Shown here piece after piece: positions 6,227 through 13,152 of a stretch of 22,270 nt of DNA (position 1 is the first letter of the stretch; each line of letters opens with the position of its first letter). A program made the translations under genes and the position numbers. The notes under the pieces were generated by a model. It saw only the letters and a list, made by a program, of their open reading frames with translations, was not told where the DNA came from and ran no database searches. Origin of the DNA: JAAFIP01 sp043777795. GTDB lineage: Bacteria; Pseudomonadota; Gammaproteobacteria; Burkholderiales; Burkholderiaceae_C. The stretch lies in contig JAYWHJ010000234.1 of the NCBI GenBank assembly GCA_043777795.1, positions 1-22,270 of the forward strand, given 5' to 3'.

Positions 6227-7255
6227 CGCACCCCAAGTAAAACCACCCCCCACACCTTCGAGCAGGACGGTTTGGCCCTTTTTGATCTTGCCGCTGCGCA
6301 CGGCTTCGTCCATGGCCAACGGAATCGATGCGGCAGAGGTATTTCCATGCTCATCCACGGTGACGATGACTTTGTCCTCATGCAGTTTGAGCTTTTTCGC
6401 CGTGCCCAGCATGATGCGGATATTGGCTTGGTGGGGGATCAGCCAGTCGATATCGGCTTCGGTTTTACCAGCCTTGGCCAGCACCGAGCGGGCTACATCG
6501 GCCAGCACGCCGACGGCGAGTTTGAAGACGGCTTGGCCGTCCATTTTGAGGGTCGGGTCGCCCAGCACTTGGCCGCCGCTGACGGTACCGGGCACGCAAA
6601 GCACGCCAACGTGTTTGCCATCGGCATGCAGCTCGCTGGCCAGAATGCCGGGGGTCTCAGACGCTTCCAGCACCACTGCACCCGCGCCATCACCAAACAG
6701 CACGCAAGTGGTGCGATCTTTAAAGTCTAGGATGCGGCTGAACACCTCACTGCCGACCACCAAGGCACATTTGGCTGCGCCGGTTTTGATCATGCTGTCA
6801 GCAATAGTCAGGGCATACACAAAGCCGCTGCACACGGCCTGCACGTCGAAGGCGGGGCAGCCGGAGATGGTGGCGGGCTTCGCATCGGACGCTACATTAT
6901 CCGTAGCTGCTCCCGCAATATTTGATTGGGCTAGGGCCAGTTTGTGCTGCAAAATGGCGGCTGTGGACGGGAACACCATGTCGGGCGTAGAAGTGGCCAC
7001 AATGATCAAATCGATATCGGACGCGCTGCGGCCAGCGGCTTGCAGGGCGGCTTGGCAGGCGGGCAAAGCCAGGTCGCTGGCTGTCACGTCAGCAGCAGCA
7101 AAGTGGCGGGCGCGGATACCGGTGCGCTCGACGATCCATTCGTCGGAGGTTTCTACGCCATTGGCGGCCAGCTCGGCGGCTAAATCTGCGTTCGTCAGGC
7201 GGCGCGGGGGCAAATAACTGCCGGTACCTGTGATGCGTGAATATTTAACGGTCAT
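6209..7255 (-). CDS. fabH: Beta-ketoacyl-ACP synthase III, with an extra ~22-residue segment
   Basis: Starts fatty acid synthesis by condensing acetyl-CoA with malonyl-ACP. The catalytic triad is intact: Cys142 (AFDVQAVCSGF), His275 (LIPHQANIRI) and Asn305 (HGNTSAASIP). The GGGFTWG end is also present. I chose the ATG at 7255 (MTVKYSRITGTGSYLPPRRL) because it matches the family; an extension to 7321 would overlap the end of plsX. At 348 residues it is longer than the roughly 317-330 usual for FabH. The surplus maps to residues about 109-130, between VFPSTAAILQHKLAL and SGCPAFDV, where E. coli FabH has none. The first part of this segment is encoded by repeat copy 4, and the reading frame is kept. 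The last codons and stop overlap copy 3. Since the active site is intact and the gene is normally essential or nearly so, the enzyme is probably functional. Confidence 0.96.
   Translation of the reverse strand: MTVKYSRITGTGSYLPPRRLTNADLAAELAANGVETSDEWIVERTGIRARHFAAADVTASDLALPACQAALQAAGRSASDIDLIIVATSTPDMVFPSTAAILQHKLALAQSNIAGAATDNVASDAKPATISGCPAFDVQAVCSGFVYALTIADSMIKTGAAKCALVVGSEVFSRILDFKDRTTCVLFGDGAGAVVLEASETPGILASELHADGKHVGVLCVPGTVSGGQVLGDPTLKMDGQAVFKLAVGVLADVARSVLAKAGKTEADIDWLIPHQANIRIMLGTAKKLKLHEDKVIVTVDEHGNTSAASIPLAMDEAVRSGKIKKGQTVLLEGVGGGFTWGAVLLTL
6891..6933. repeat. Dispersed ~43-base repeat, copy 4 (inside fabH)
   Basis: The plus-strand core at 6904-6933 (starting tagctgctcccgcaatattt) is 29 of 30 identical, in inverted orientation, to copy 3 at 6182-6211. 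The flank gctacattatccg (6891-6903) parallels the gctatt flank of copies 1 and 2. It is read in frame in fabH as residues about 108-122, inside the extra segment. Confidence 0.8.
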
Positions 7256-7317
7256 GGGCCCAATGTTACAGCCTAAAACGTTGGACCCTAGGATGACTTG
7301 GACTGATAGACGCGGCC

Positions 7318-8364
7318 TCAAGCAGCCAGTTGCGCGTCTTGCCCTATGGCCTCCAGCAGAGGCGCGGCGCGCGCAATGCGCGCTTTGACCTTTTCCAGCA
7401 GGTTGTGGCTGGCGGCTTCGTAGGCTTTATTCAACGCTTGCTCAAAGGCGTAGGCGTCAGCCGAGCCATGGCTTTTAAATACCAGGCCGCGTAGGCCCAG
7501 CAGCGCTGCTCCGTTGTACCGGCGATGGTCTAACCGTTTTTTAAACGCTTTTAAAACCCAATACGAGACAATGGCTGCAAATTTGGTGAAAATATTGCGG
7601 GAAAACTCGGCTTTGAGAAAACCACCCAGCATGGCGGCGAGGCCCTCAATGGTTTTGAGCGCTACATTGCCTACAAAGCCATCGCAGACCACAATATCGG
7701 TCACGCCGCTGAAAATATCGTTGCCTTCGACGTTGCCATAAAAATTAAGATCGCCACTTTTAGAAGCAGAACGCAGCAGTTCACCTGCTTTTTTGATGGT
7801 TTCGTTACCTTTAATGACTTCTTCACCAATATTGAGCAGACCCACTGATGGGTTTTCATCGTTATTCAGCACAGACACTAAGGCCGCGCCCATCACCGCA
7901 AACTGGAACAGGTGTTCGGCGGTGCAGTCGACGTTGGCACCCAGATCCAGCACCGTCGTAGCGCCACCCTTATTGTTGGGCAATTGTGTGGCAATGGCGG
8001 GGCGGTCAATACCGTCTAGCGTTTTGAGCACGTAGCGGGCGATAGCCATGAGCGCACCGGTATTGCCAGCGGAGACTGCTGCCTGGGCTGCGCCAGACTT
8101 GACCTGTTCTATCGCCACCCGCATGGACGAATTTCGCTTTTTGCGCAGAGCAATTTCTATCGGATCGTCCATAGCCACCACCTCGGTAGCTGGCACGATG
8201 GTGGCGCGGGGATGATTAAAGCTGGCCAATGCGTCGTTTTGGCCAACCAGCAACAGAGTGGCTTCCGGATGTTTGGCCAAGAATGCGCGACACGCTGGCA
8301 ATGTGCTTGCCAGCCCTAGGTCGCCGCCCATGCAGTCGACGGCGATCACCGTGCTACTTGTCAT
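7318..8364 (-). CDS. plsX: Phosphate acyltransferase PlsX
   Basis: Converts acyl-ACP to acyl-phosphate for the PlsY step of phospholipid synthesis; membrane-associated cytoplasmic enzyme. At 348 residues it matches the family. It opens with VIAVDCMGGDLG, contains the conserved PTDM-like core region SAGNTGALMAIARYVLKTL and VVCDGFVGNVALKTIEG, and ends in GLRGLVFKSHGSADAYAFEQAL before a short helical tail. The start at 8364 matches the family N-terminus. It is followed by fabH after 62 bases and preceded by rpmF with a hairpin in the gap, the classic rpmF-plsX-fabH order. Confidence 0.97.
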   Translation of the reverse strand: MTSSTVIAVDCMGGDLGLASTLPACRAFLAKHPEATLLLVGQNDALASFNHPRATIVPATEVVAMDDPIEIALRKKRNSSMRVAIEQVKSGAAQAAVSAGNTGALMAIARYVLKTLDGIDRPAIATQLPNNKGGATTVLDLGANVDCTAEHLFQFAVMGAALVSVLNNDENPSVGLLNIGEEVIKGNETIKKAGELLRSASKSGDLNFYGNVEGNDIFSGVTDIVVCDGFVGNVALKTIEGLAAMLGGFLKAEFSRNIFTKFAAIVSYWVLKAFKKRLDHRRYNGAALLGLRGLVFKSHGSADAYAFEQALNKAYEAASHNLLEKVKARIARAAPLLEAIGQDAQLAA

Positions 8365-8405
8365 TCGAACTACTCAAAAAGAGAAACTGTAAAGCAAAAA
8401 TAGCA

Positions 8406-8439
8406 AAAGCCCGATGCTACAGCGGTAGCGGCGGGCTTT
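8406..8439 (-). terminator. Hairpin between rpmF and plsX (possible attenuator)
   Basis: On the minus strand AAAGCCCG..GCTAC pairs with GTAGC..CGGGCTTT around a four-base loop, with two mismatched positions in the middle of the stem, and is followed by the T-rich tract TTGCTATTTTTGC. The tail is interrupted, so termination would be partial. The position suggests that ribosomal protein L32 message is made in excess of plsX-fab message. Confidence 0.5.
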
Positions 8440-8502
8440 GAGGGGGATGGCAGATTAGATCGCAGGCTACGCCTACAAACGCTTACCCGCTACCCAACCG
8501 GC

Positions 8503-8688
8503 TTATTCAGCAGCGGTTTTAGATTTGATCACCTGACGGCCACGGTAAAACCCGTTAGGGCTGATGTGGTGGCGCAAATGGGTCTCGCCTGTGGTGGGCT
8601 CAACCGCGATGCCTGGCGTATCCAGAGCGTAGTGGGCACGGTGCATACCGCGCTTGGAAGGGGACTTTTTGTTCTGTTGAACTGCCAT
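8503..8688 (-). CDS. rpmF: 50S ribosomal protein L32
   Basis: Small basic protein of the large ribosomal subunit. It is 61 residues, about the usual size, with the L32 N-terminus MAVQQNKKSPSKRGMHRAH and the internal GETHLRHHISPNGFYRGRQV. The ATG at 8688 has a good GGAG Shine-Dalgarno about six bases upstream. Located between yceD and plsX, as in most proteobacteria. Confidence 0.97.
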   Translation of the reverse strand: MAVQQNKKSPSKRGMHRAHYALDTPGIAVEPTTGETHLRHHISPNGFYRGRQVIKSKTAAE

Positions 8689-8790
8689 GGTGGGCTCCTA
8701 TGTCTTTGCGTCACTTATCTGCGGGCAAAGGGTAAAGTTTGGGAAAAGTTGCGCCCGATGTGCAAATGCCATTAAGACGCGAAGCCTCAG

Positions 8791-8796
8791 ATTATA
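8791..8796 (-). promoter_or_regulatory. Candidate -10 element of an rpmF-plsX-fab promoter
   Basis: A perfect TATAAT on the minus strand about 100 bases before rpmF, in the 135-base yceD-rpmF gap. The hexamer 17 bases upstream (TAGCCG) is a poor -35, so this is only a candidate. Confidence 0.35.
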
Positions 8797-8823
8797 ACCC
8801 GGTTCGCCGCCCTCGGCTAGAGG

Positions 8824-9390
8824 CTACTCACTGGACTTCTTTAGGCTGCCCAAAGCAGCAAAAGCATTGGGCTTCTGCGTCAGCGCAGCCTTGAATTCCT
8901 CGTCAGTGGACGCCAACTTCACACTCACTGGGCAGACCTCATGCTTGGGCACGATGGGCAGCGCCATCAGCAGTTCGTCTTCGATCAAGGCTTGCAGGTC
9001 AAATTGTTTAGACAGTACCAGCAAATCTTCTTCAGATTCGTCGTCCTCTGCCATGGCAATGGCTTCGGTGGCCACAAAACGGAAGGTGCTGTGGATGTCC
9101 AGCGCCACGTCCACGGGGCCTAGGCAGCGTTGGCAGACCATCGGTACATGTACGTGGGCCTTGAGGTGTAGCCAAGGCTGCGCGCCGCCGCCGGCGGGGG
9201 TGATCGTCTCGCCACGCGCGCTCCAAGTGACGGTTTTTTTATCAAAGTCAACGGCATCCCTTTGCAAGTCTTGCACGAGGCGCTCGTAGTTTGATAACGC
9301 ATCGTGGCCTGAAAGGGCTTCGCTTGCCAGCGCAAACTTGCGTACGTCGATCTGCGAGGGTGGAGATGTGGGCGGTGTGGAGGTAGTCAT
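8824..9390 (-). CDS. yceD: YceD family protein (DUF177), 23S rRNA accumulation protein
   Basis: A 188-residue member of the DUF177/YceD family, known in E. coli and plants to be needed for normal 23S rRNA accumulation. Visible landmarks are the CxxC of VCQRCLGPVDV, the acidic stretch AEDDESEEDLLVLSKQFDLQ and the second Cys in HEVCPVS, all typical. I preferred the ATG at 9390 (MTTSTPPTS) over an in-frame ATG at 9432 because the longer form would run into the divergent maf start. It lies just upstream of rpmF on the same strand, the conserved arrangement. Only 36 bases separate it from maf, so the two divergent genes must share a very compact control region. Confidence 0.9.
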   Translation of the reverse strand: MTTSTPPTSPPSQIDVRKFALASEALSGHDALSNYERLVQDLQRDAVDFDKKTVTWSARGETITPAGGGAQPWLHLKAHVHVPMVCQRCLGPVDVALDIHSTFRFVATEAIAMAEDDESEEDLLVLSKQFDLQALIEDELLMALPIVPKHEVCPVSVKLASTDEEFKAALTQKPNAFAALGSLKKSSE

Positions 9391-9426
9391 GGCGGGTACA
9401 GGCCTTAAGTGTAAGAGAATCGGGCT

Positions 9427-10044
9427 ATGCAAACTTTAAATTCTTCTGCCCGAGCTGGCAACACAGCGCGCGCTTTGGTGCTGGGCTCCACATCCCGTTA
9501 CCGCCGCGAGCTGCTGGAGCGCCTGCGCGTACCTTTTGAAGTGGCAGCGCCAGATGTGGACGAAACACCACTGCCCGGCGAAGCACCCTTGGCACTGGCC
9601 CAACGCCTGGCACTAGCCAAGGCGCAGGCTGTGGCGGCCAAGTTCCCCAATGCGGTGGTCATCGGTTCTGACCAAGTGGCCGATCTGCAGGGCGAGCCGC
9701 TGGGCAAGCCCGGCAACCACTCACGCGCCACCGAGCAACTGCGCCGCATGCGCGGGCAGGTGGTGGTCTTTCAAACCGCGCTGGCGGTGGTGTGTCAAGC
9801 AACTGGATTTGTACAGCAAGACGTAGCGGCAGTGCGCGTGCTGTTCCGCGATTTAAGCGACGCCGAGATTGAGGCGTATTTGATAGCCGAAGAGCCCTAC
9901 GACTGCGCAGGCAGTGCCAAAAGCGAAGGACTGGGCATCGCCCTACTAGAGCGGATTGACAACGACGACCCCACTGCCTTGATCGGCCTGCCGCTGATCC
10001 GCACCGCGAGGATGATTCGCGCTGCGGGAGTACGTTTGTTATAA
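9427..10044 (+). CDS. Maf family nucleotide pyrophosphatase (YceF type)
   Basis: Hydrolyses non-canonical or modified nucleoside triphosphates; the YceF subgroup acts on 7-methyl-GTP. The 205-residue protein has the Maf signature LVLGSTSRYRRELLERL (about 17-33), the substrate loop VIGSDQVADL, GKPG, and the conserved PYDCAGSAKSEGLG. The YceF-like reading comes from SDQVA and PYDCAGS and from the location beside yceD, but the subgroup cannot be proven here. The start at 9427 gives a 15-residue leader; no strong ribosome-binding site is seen. Confidence 0.92.
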   Translation: MQTLNSSARAGNTARALVLGSTSRYRRELLERLRVPFEVAAPDVDETPLPGEAPLALAQRLALAKAQAVAAKFPNAVVIGSDQVADLQGEPLGKPGNHSRATEQLRRMRGQVVVFQTALAVVCQATGFVQQDVAAVRVLFRDLSDAEIEAYLIAEEPYDCAGSAKSEGLGIALLERIDNDDPTALIGLPLIRTARMIRAAGVRLL

Positions 10045-10069
10045 AGTCTTGTTTTGCAAAGGATGAAAT

Positions 10070-10250
10070 ACGGGGAATTTTTGAACGCACAGGGCGCTAA
10101 GATTTCGCAGAGAACGCAAAGGGGTAAATACCGAAAGTAAATCCAATAATTCAAATTGAGGGTGCGTTTTTAAAATTAGTTTTTTCTTTTTTGCATTTTC
10201 TTTTTTTGTATCTTTTCTGCGCTTTCTGCGTTCAAAAACTCTCCCTCTTT
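10070..10250. repeat. Palindromic intergenic element B (related to element A)
   Basis: It fills most of the 219-base gap between maf and the methyltransferase gene. The left arm begins cggggaatttttgaacgca (10073 on). The right arm (10214-10246) reads tttttgaacgcagaaagcgc on the minus strand, so the two outer edges are inverted copies. The centre is AT-rich with pyrimidine runs. The left edge matches the right edge of element A on the opposite strand. No coding content. It has no obvious poly-U hairpin, so a terminator role for maf is uncertain. Confidence 0.65.
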
Positions 10251-10263
10251 TAGCCTATGAAAT

Positions 10264-11040
10264 ATGACCACACCTAAAGGCACTCTGTACCTTGTGCCCG
10301 CGCCGCTAGACTTTGGCTGCGAAAGCCAAGCTCCGATCACCGACGCACTCCCTAACGGCACGCTGCAAGTGGCCGCGCGTCTGACCCACTGGATCTGCGA
10401 GAACGCCAAAAGCACCCGCGCTGTGCTCAAGCGCGTGGGCGAGGTGCTGCCCCTGGCCGCGCCCTTGCAGCAACAAACCATCACCGAGCTACCGCGCGAA
10501 GTACATAAAAAAGGCGACCACCACCCTGGCAGCTTCGACGCCAATCCCCTACTGCAAGCCGCCCTGCAAGGTCACGACTTAGGCCTTATCAGCGAAGCCG
10601 GCATGCCCGCCATAGCCGACCCAGGCAGCTCCGTGGTGCGCGCCGCGCATGCATTGGGCATCAACGTCGTGCCCCTGGTCGGCCCCTGCTCCCTGCTGCT
10701 AGCCTTGGCTGCCAGCGGCCTGAACGGCCAAAATTTTGCCTTCGTAGGCTACCTGCCCCAAGACGCAGAAGCGCGCGTGCAGCGCATCAAAGCGCTGGAA
10801 GCATTGGCATTGAAAACCGGGCAGACGCAGTTGTTTATTGAAACGCCGTACCGCAATGTTGCTGTGTGGGAGTCGTTGCTCAAAACACTTTCACCGACTA
10901 TGCGATTGAGTGTGAGTAGTGGCCTCACACTGGAGACTGCCCGGACCCGCAGCGCCTTGGTGAAAGAGCACCGCATGGCCTGCGTCGATGCCAACGCCAT
11001 ATCTGCCTTGGCTGCACCGTGTGTTTTTGGCCTGGGGTAA
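10264..11040 (+). CDS. SAM-dependent methyltransferase, tetrapyrrole methylase fold (RsmI-like)
   Basis: A 258-residue protein of the tetrapyrrole methylase superfamily. The N-terminal TLYLVPAPLD, the ENAKSTRAVLKRVG segment, the GLISEAGMPAIADPGSSVVRAAH loop region and VVPLVGPCSLLLALAASGL match the RsmI-like branch (RsmI 2'-O-methylates 16S rRNA C1402). It differs from classical RsmI in details such as the GDHHPGS segment and the shortened C-terminus, so it may be the paralogue often annotated simply as SAM-dependent methyltransferase. Substrate unknown. It starts just after repeat element B and ends at a strong bidirectional terminator. Confidence 0.85.
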   Translation: MTTPKGTLYLVPAPLDFGCESQAPITDALPNGTLQVAARLTHWICENAKSTRAVLKRVGEVLPLAAPLQQQTITELPREVHKKGDHHPGSFDANPLLQAALQGHDLGLISEAGMPAIADPGSSVVRAAHALGINVVPLVGPCSLLLALAASGLNGQNFAFVGYLPQDAEARVQRIKALEALALKTGQTQLFIETPYRNVAVWESLLKTLSPTMRLSVSSGLTLETARTRSALVKEHRMACVDANAISALAAPCVFGLG

Positions 11041-11043
11041 CAA

Positions 11044-11077
11044 AAAAAGCCCAAAGTCTTGCAACTTTGGGCTTTTT
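11044..11077. terminator. Bidirectional rho-independent terminator
   Basis: A perfect 13-base stem, AAAAAGCCCAAAG paired with CTTTGGGCTTTTT, around an eight-base loop. T runs follow on both strands. It lies between the convergent methyltransferase gene and the H1-like gene and serves both. Confidence 0.92.
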
Positions 11078-11094
11078 GACGACTGACAAGCTGA

Positions 11095-11550
11095 TTAAGG
11101 CTTGCTGGCTGTCGGGAAAGGCCATGCGGCCTGCGGATTCAGAGTAGTCTGAGCCGAGGGAGCAGGGGCTGCAGCGGGTGCTTTCGCAGCTTTCTTGGCA
11201 GCGGGTTTTTTCGCGGCTTTCTTAGCTGCAGGCTTTTTTGCTGCGGGTTTCTTAGCTGCTACTTTTTTTTTAGCAGCAGCTTTTTTTGCCGGTGCTTTTT
11301 TCGCAGCGGCTTTTTTAGCTGGCTTTGCAGCTGCAGCTTTTTTCGCTGCCGGCTTCTTAGCCGCAACTTTTTTCACTACAGCTTTTTTCGCCGCTGGTTT
11401 CTTAGCAGCAACTTTTTTCACTGCTGCTTTTTTGGCCGGAGCCTTTTTAGCAGCGGCTTTTTTCGCTGGGGCTTTCTTTGCTGCAGCTTTTTTCGCTGGA
11501 GCTTTTTTCGCTACGGCTTTTTTTGCCGGTGCTTTTTTCGCAGTTGCCAT
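11095..11550 (-). CDS. Histone H1-like Ala/Lys-rich nucleoid protein
   Basis: A 151-residue basic protein built almost wholly of KKAPAKKA, KKAAAKK and KKPAAKKA repeats, resembling the C-terminal tail of eukaryotic histone H1 and bacterial AlgP or HctB-like proteins. Such proteins are expected to bind DNA through charge and condense or bridge it. The end is different in composition (QTTLNPQAAWPFPTASKP), a hydrophobic tail I associate with Burkholderiales members of this group. The start is the ATG at 11550, because AGGAG lies seven bases upstream; the ATG two codons earlier would be only one base from it. A plausible sigma-70 promoter lies at 11709-11737. The codon-level repetition makes the gene prone to length change. 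Confidence 0.88.
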   Translation of the reverse strand: MATAKKAPAKKAVAKKAPAKKAAAKKAPAKKAAAKKAPAKKAAVKKVAAKKPAAKKAVVKKVAAKKPAAKKAAAAKPAKKAAAKKAPAKKAAAKKKVAAKKPAAKKPAAKKAAKKPAAKKAAKAPAAAPAPSAQTTLNPQAAWPFPTASKP

Positions 11551-11708
11551 TTTCATTCTCCTAGATCTAGTTGATACTTCAACTTGGAATGCACTCTGTG
11601 CGTGTTGGACGCCCAAAGCGACTCAGCGCGTTGGACAGATGCCCAGCGCGCTGAATGGGGGAACAAACGTCCGTACCGCGCTCTGTGGCGCAGTTTTGGA
11701 AATTTGAA

Positions 11709-11737
11709 ATACTTAACAGACTCATATTTTTAGTCAA
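11709..11737 (-). promoter_or_regulatory. Candidate sigma-70 promoter of the H1-like gene
   Basis: On the minus strand TTGACT (11737-11732), a 17-base spacer and AAGTAT (11714-11709) form a reasonable -35/-10 pair, immediately after the nrdB stop and about 160 bases before the H1-like start. The rest of the 203-base gap (11551-11753) shows no gene; the leader would be long. Confidence 0.45.
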
Positions 11738-11753
11738 TTGATTTGGTTGGCCA

Positions 11754-12962
11754 TCAATCCCAGGACAGCGCGCCACCGGACTGGTACTCAATCACGCGTG
11801 TCTCAAAGAAATTGCGCTCTTTCTTCAAATCAATCATTTCGCTCATCCACGGAAAGGGATTTTCCTCATTCGGAAACAGCTCTTCCAATCCAATCTGGGT
11901 AGCTCGGCGGTTGGCGATGTAACGCAGATAGCCCTTGAACATCGAAGCGTTCAAACCCAGCACGCCACGCGGCATGGTGTCCTCTGCGTAACGATACTCA
12001 AGCTCTACCGCTTTCATAAACAAGGCGTTGATCTCGGCCTTGAACTCCGAAGTCCACAAATGCGGGTTTTCCAGCTTGAGCTGGTTGATCAGGTCAATAC
12101 CGAAATTGCAATGCATGGACTCGTCGCGCAAGATGTACTGGTATTGCTCGGCAGCGCCGGTCATCTTGTTTTGCCGACCCAGCGCCAATATTTGCGTGAA
12201 ACCGACGTAGAAAAACAAGCCTTCCATCAAGCAGGCAAATACGATCAGAGATTTAAGCAGGGTTTGATCTGCCTCAGGTGTCCCCGTTTTGAAGTGTGGA
12301 TCAGAGATGACTTCAATGAAAGGGATTAAAAACTGATCTTTGTCCTTGATGGACTGCACTTCGTTATAGGCGTTGAAGATCTCAGCCTCATCCAATCCTA
12401 GCGACTCTGTGATGTATTGGTAGGCGTGGGTATGAATGGCCTCCTCAAAAGCCTGACGCAGCAGGAACTGACGGCACTCTGGCGCTGTGATGTGGCGGTA
12501 GGTACCCAGTACGATATTATTTGCAGCCAAGGAGTCGGCCGTCACGAAGAAACCCAAGTTGCGTTTGATCAAACGACGCTCATCATCTGTCAAGCCGTTC
12601 GGGTCTTTCCACAGCGCGATATCACGCGTCATGTTGACTTCTTGCGGCATCCAGTGGTTAGCGCAGGTGGCCAGGTATTTTTCCCAAGCCCATTTGTATT
12701 TGAAAGGTACCAACTGATTCACGTCGGTTTGGCCGTTGATGATGCGCTTATCGGCTGCATTGACGCGGCGCGCTGCTGCAGGCTTGGCTTGGCTTGCAGG
12801 TGACGACGGCGGCACCGGTGCACCATCATCGAGCAAGCGGCGTACTGGCTGCGACGCGGCTGGCGAAACAACGGAAGAAAACTGATCCACGCGGCTAGCT
12901 AATGCGCCACTGAGTACTGCTGTTTGCAATGCGGGTGTAACTTCTTCGTCCCAAGTCAACAT
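11754..12962 (-). CDS. nrdB: Ribonucleoside-diphosphate reductase class Ia, beta subunit
   Basis: Carries the di-iron tyrosyl-radical cofactor of aerobic ribonucleotide reductase and works with NrdA to make deoxynucleotides. In the 402-residue protein I can place the first iron ligand Asp143 (FFVTADSLAANN), Glu174 and His177 (AFEEAIHTHAY), the radical Tyr181 four residues after that His, and the second pair of ligands in RDESMHCNFGID. The C-terminal peptide FFETRVIEYQSGGALSWD resembles the tail that docks in NrdA. A roughly 65-residue N-terminal extension rich in Ala, Ser and Pro precedes the conserved core; such leaders occur in Burkholderiales NrdB. nrdA lies 190 bases upstream in the same direction. 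Confidence 0.97.
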   Translation of the reverse strand: MLTWDEEVTPALQTAVLSGALASRVDQFSSVVSPAASQPVRRLLDDGAPVPPSSPASQAKPAAARRVNAADKRIINGQTDVNQLVPFKYKWAWEKYLATCANHWMPQEVNMTRDIALWKDPNGLTDDERRLIKRNLGFFVTADSLAANNIVLGTYRHITAPECRQFLLRQAFEEAIHTHAYQYITESLGLDEAEIFNAYNEVQSIKDKDQFLIPFIEVISDPHFKTGTPEADQTLLKSLIVFACLMEGLFFYVGFTQILALGRQNKMTGAAEQYQYILRDESMHCNFGIDLINQLKLENPHLWTSEFKAEINALFMKAVELEYRYAEDTMPRGVLGLNASMFKGYLRYIANRRATQIGLEELFPNEENPFPWMSEMIDLKKERNFFETRVIEYQSGGALSWD

Positions 12963-12981
12963 AAATTATTCCAATACTTCA

Positions 12982-13010
12982 ATTATGAGAGCAGACACTA
13001 AAAAATGCAA
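12982..13010 (-). promoter_or_regulatory. Candidate nrdB promoter in the nrdA-nrdB gap
   Basis: On the minus strand TTGCAT (13010-13005), a 17-base spacer and CATAAT (12987-12982) lie about 20 bases before the nrdB ATG. The -35 is weak. A perfect palindrome TGCAAA-GCG-TTTGCA (13006-13020) overlaps the -35 and could be an operator. Confidence 0.35.
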
Positions 13011-13152
13011 AGCGTTTGCATGATGTAGCGCTGTATTGTGTTGCTGTTTTGCATCGCACGAGCGTGAAATGTCTTACTAGCTATGTTTTTTAGAGCTACG
13101 AAAGCTGCTTCATTTTGCATAGCAAGTTGACACGTTCAACACTACTGCGCGC

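Noticed and set aside
5243..7217. Long plus-strand open frames opposite fabD and fabH (about 312 and 342 codons)
   Set aside because: Both are antisense to well-supported genes, Ser/Ala/Pro-rich with no recognisable domain.
7255..7321. Longer FabH N-terminus starting at 7321
   Set aside because: The added residues do not match FabH and would overlap the plsX end; the ATG at 7255 gives the canonical start.
7588..7610. aaaatattgcgggaaaact in plsX resembling the dispersed repeat core
   Set aside because: The match covers only about half the core, and the encoded residues fit the normal PlsX sequence, so chance similarity is more likely.
11195..11707. Plus-strand frame of Phe/Ala/Leu repeats that looks like a membrane protein
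   Set aside because: It is the complement of the Lys/Ala repeat codons of the H1-like gene (AAA/GCC read as TTT/GGC); an artefact of repetition.
13028..13043. TATTGTGT half-site resembling half an NrdR box before nrdB
   Set aside because: Only one half matches and there is no phased partner box.
13078..13128. Possible degenerate fifth repeat copy (tagctatgttttttagagct and following bases)
   Set aside because: It shares short agct/gctgctt pieces with the family but lacks the gcaatatt centre; too weak to call by eye.
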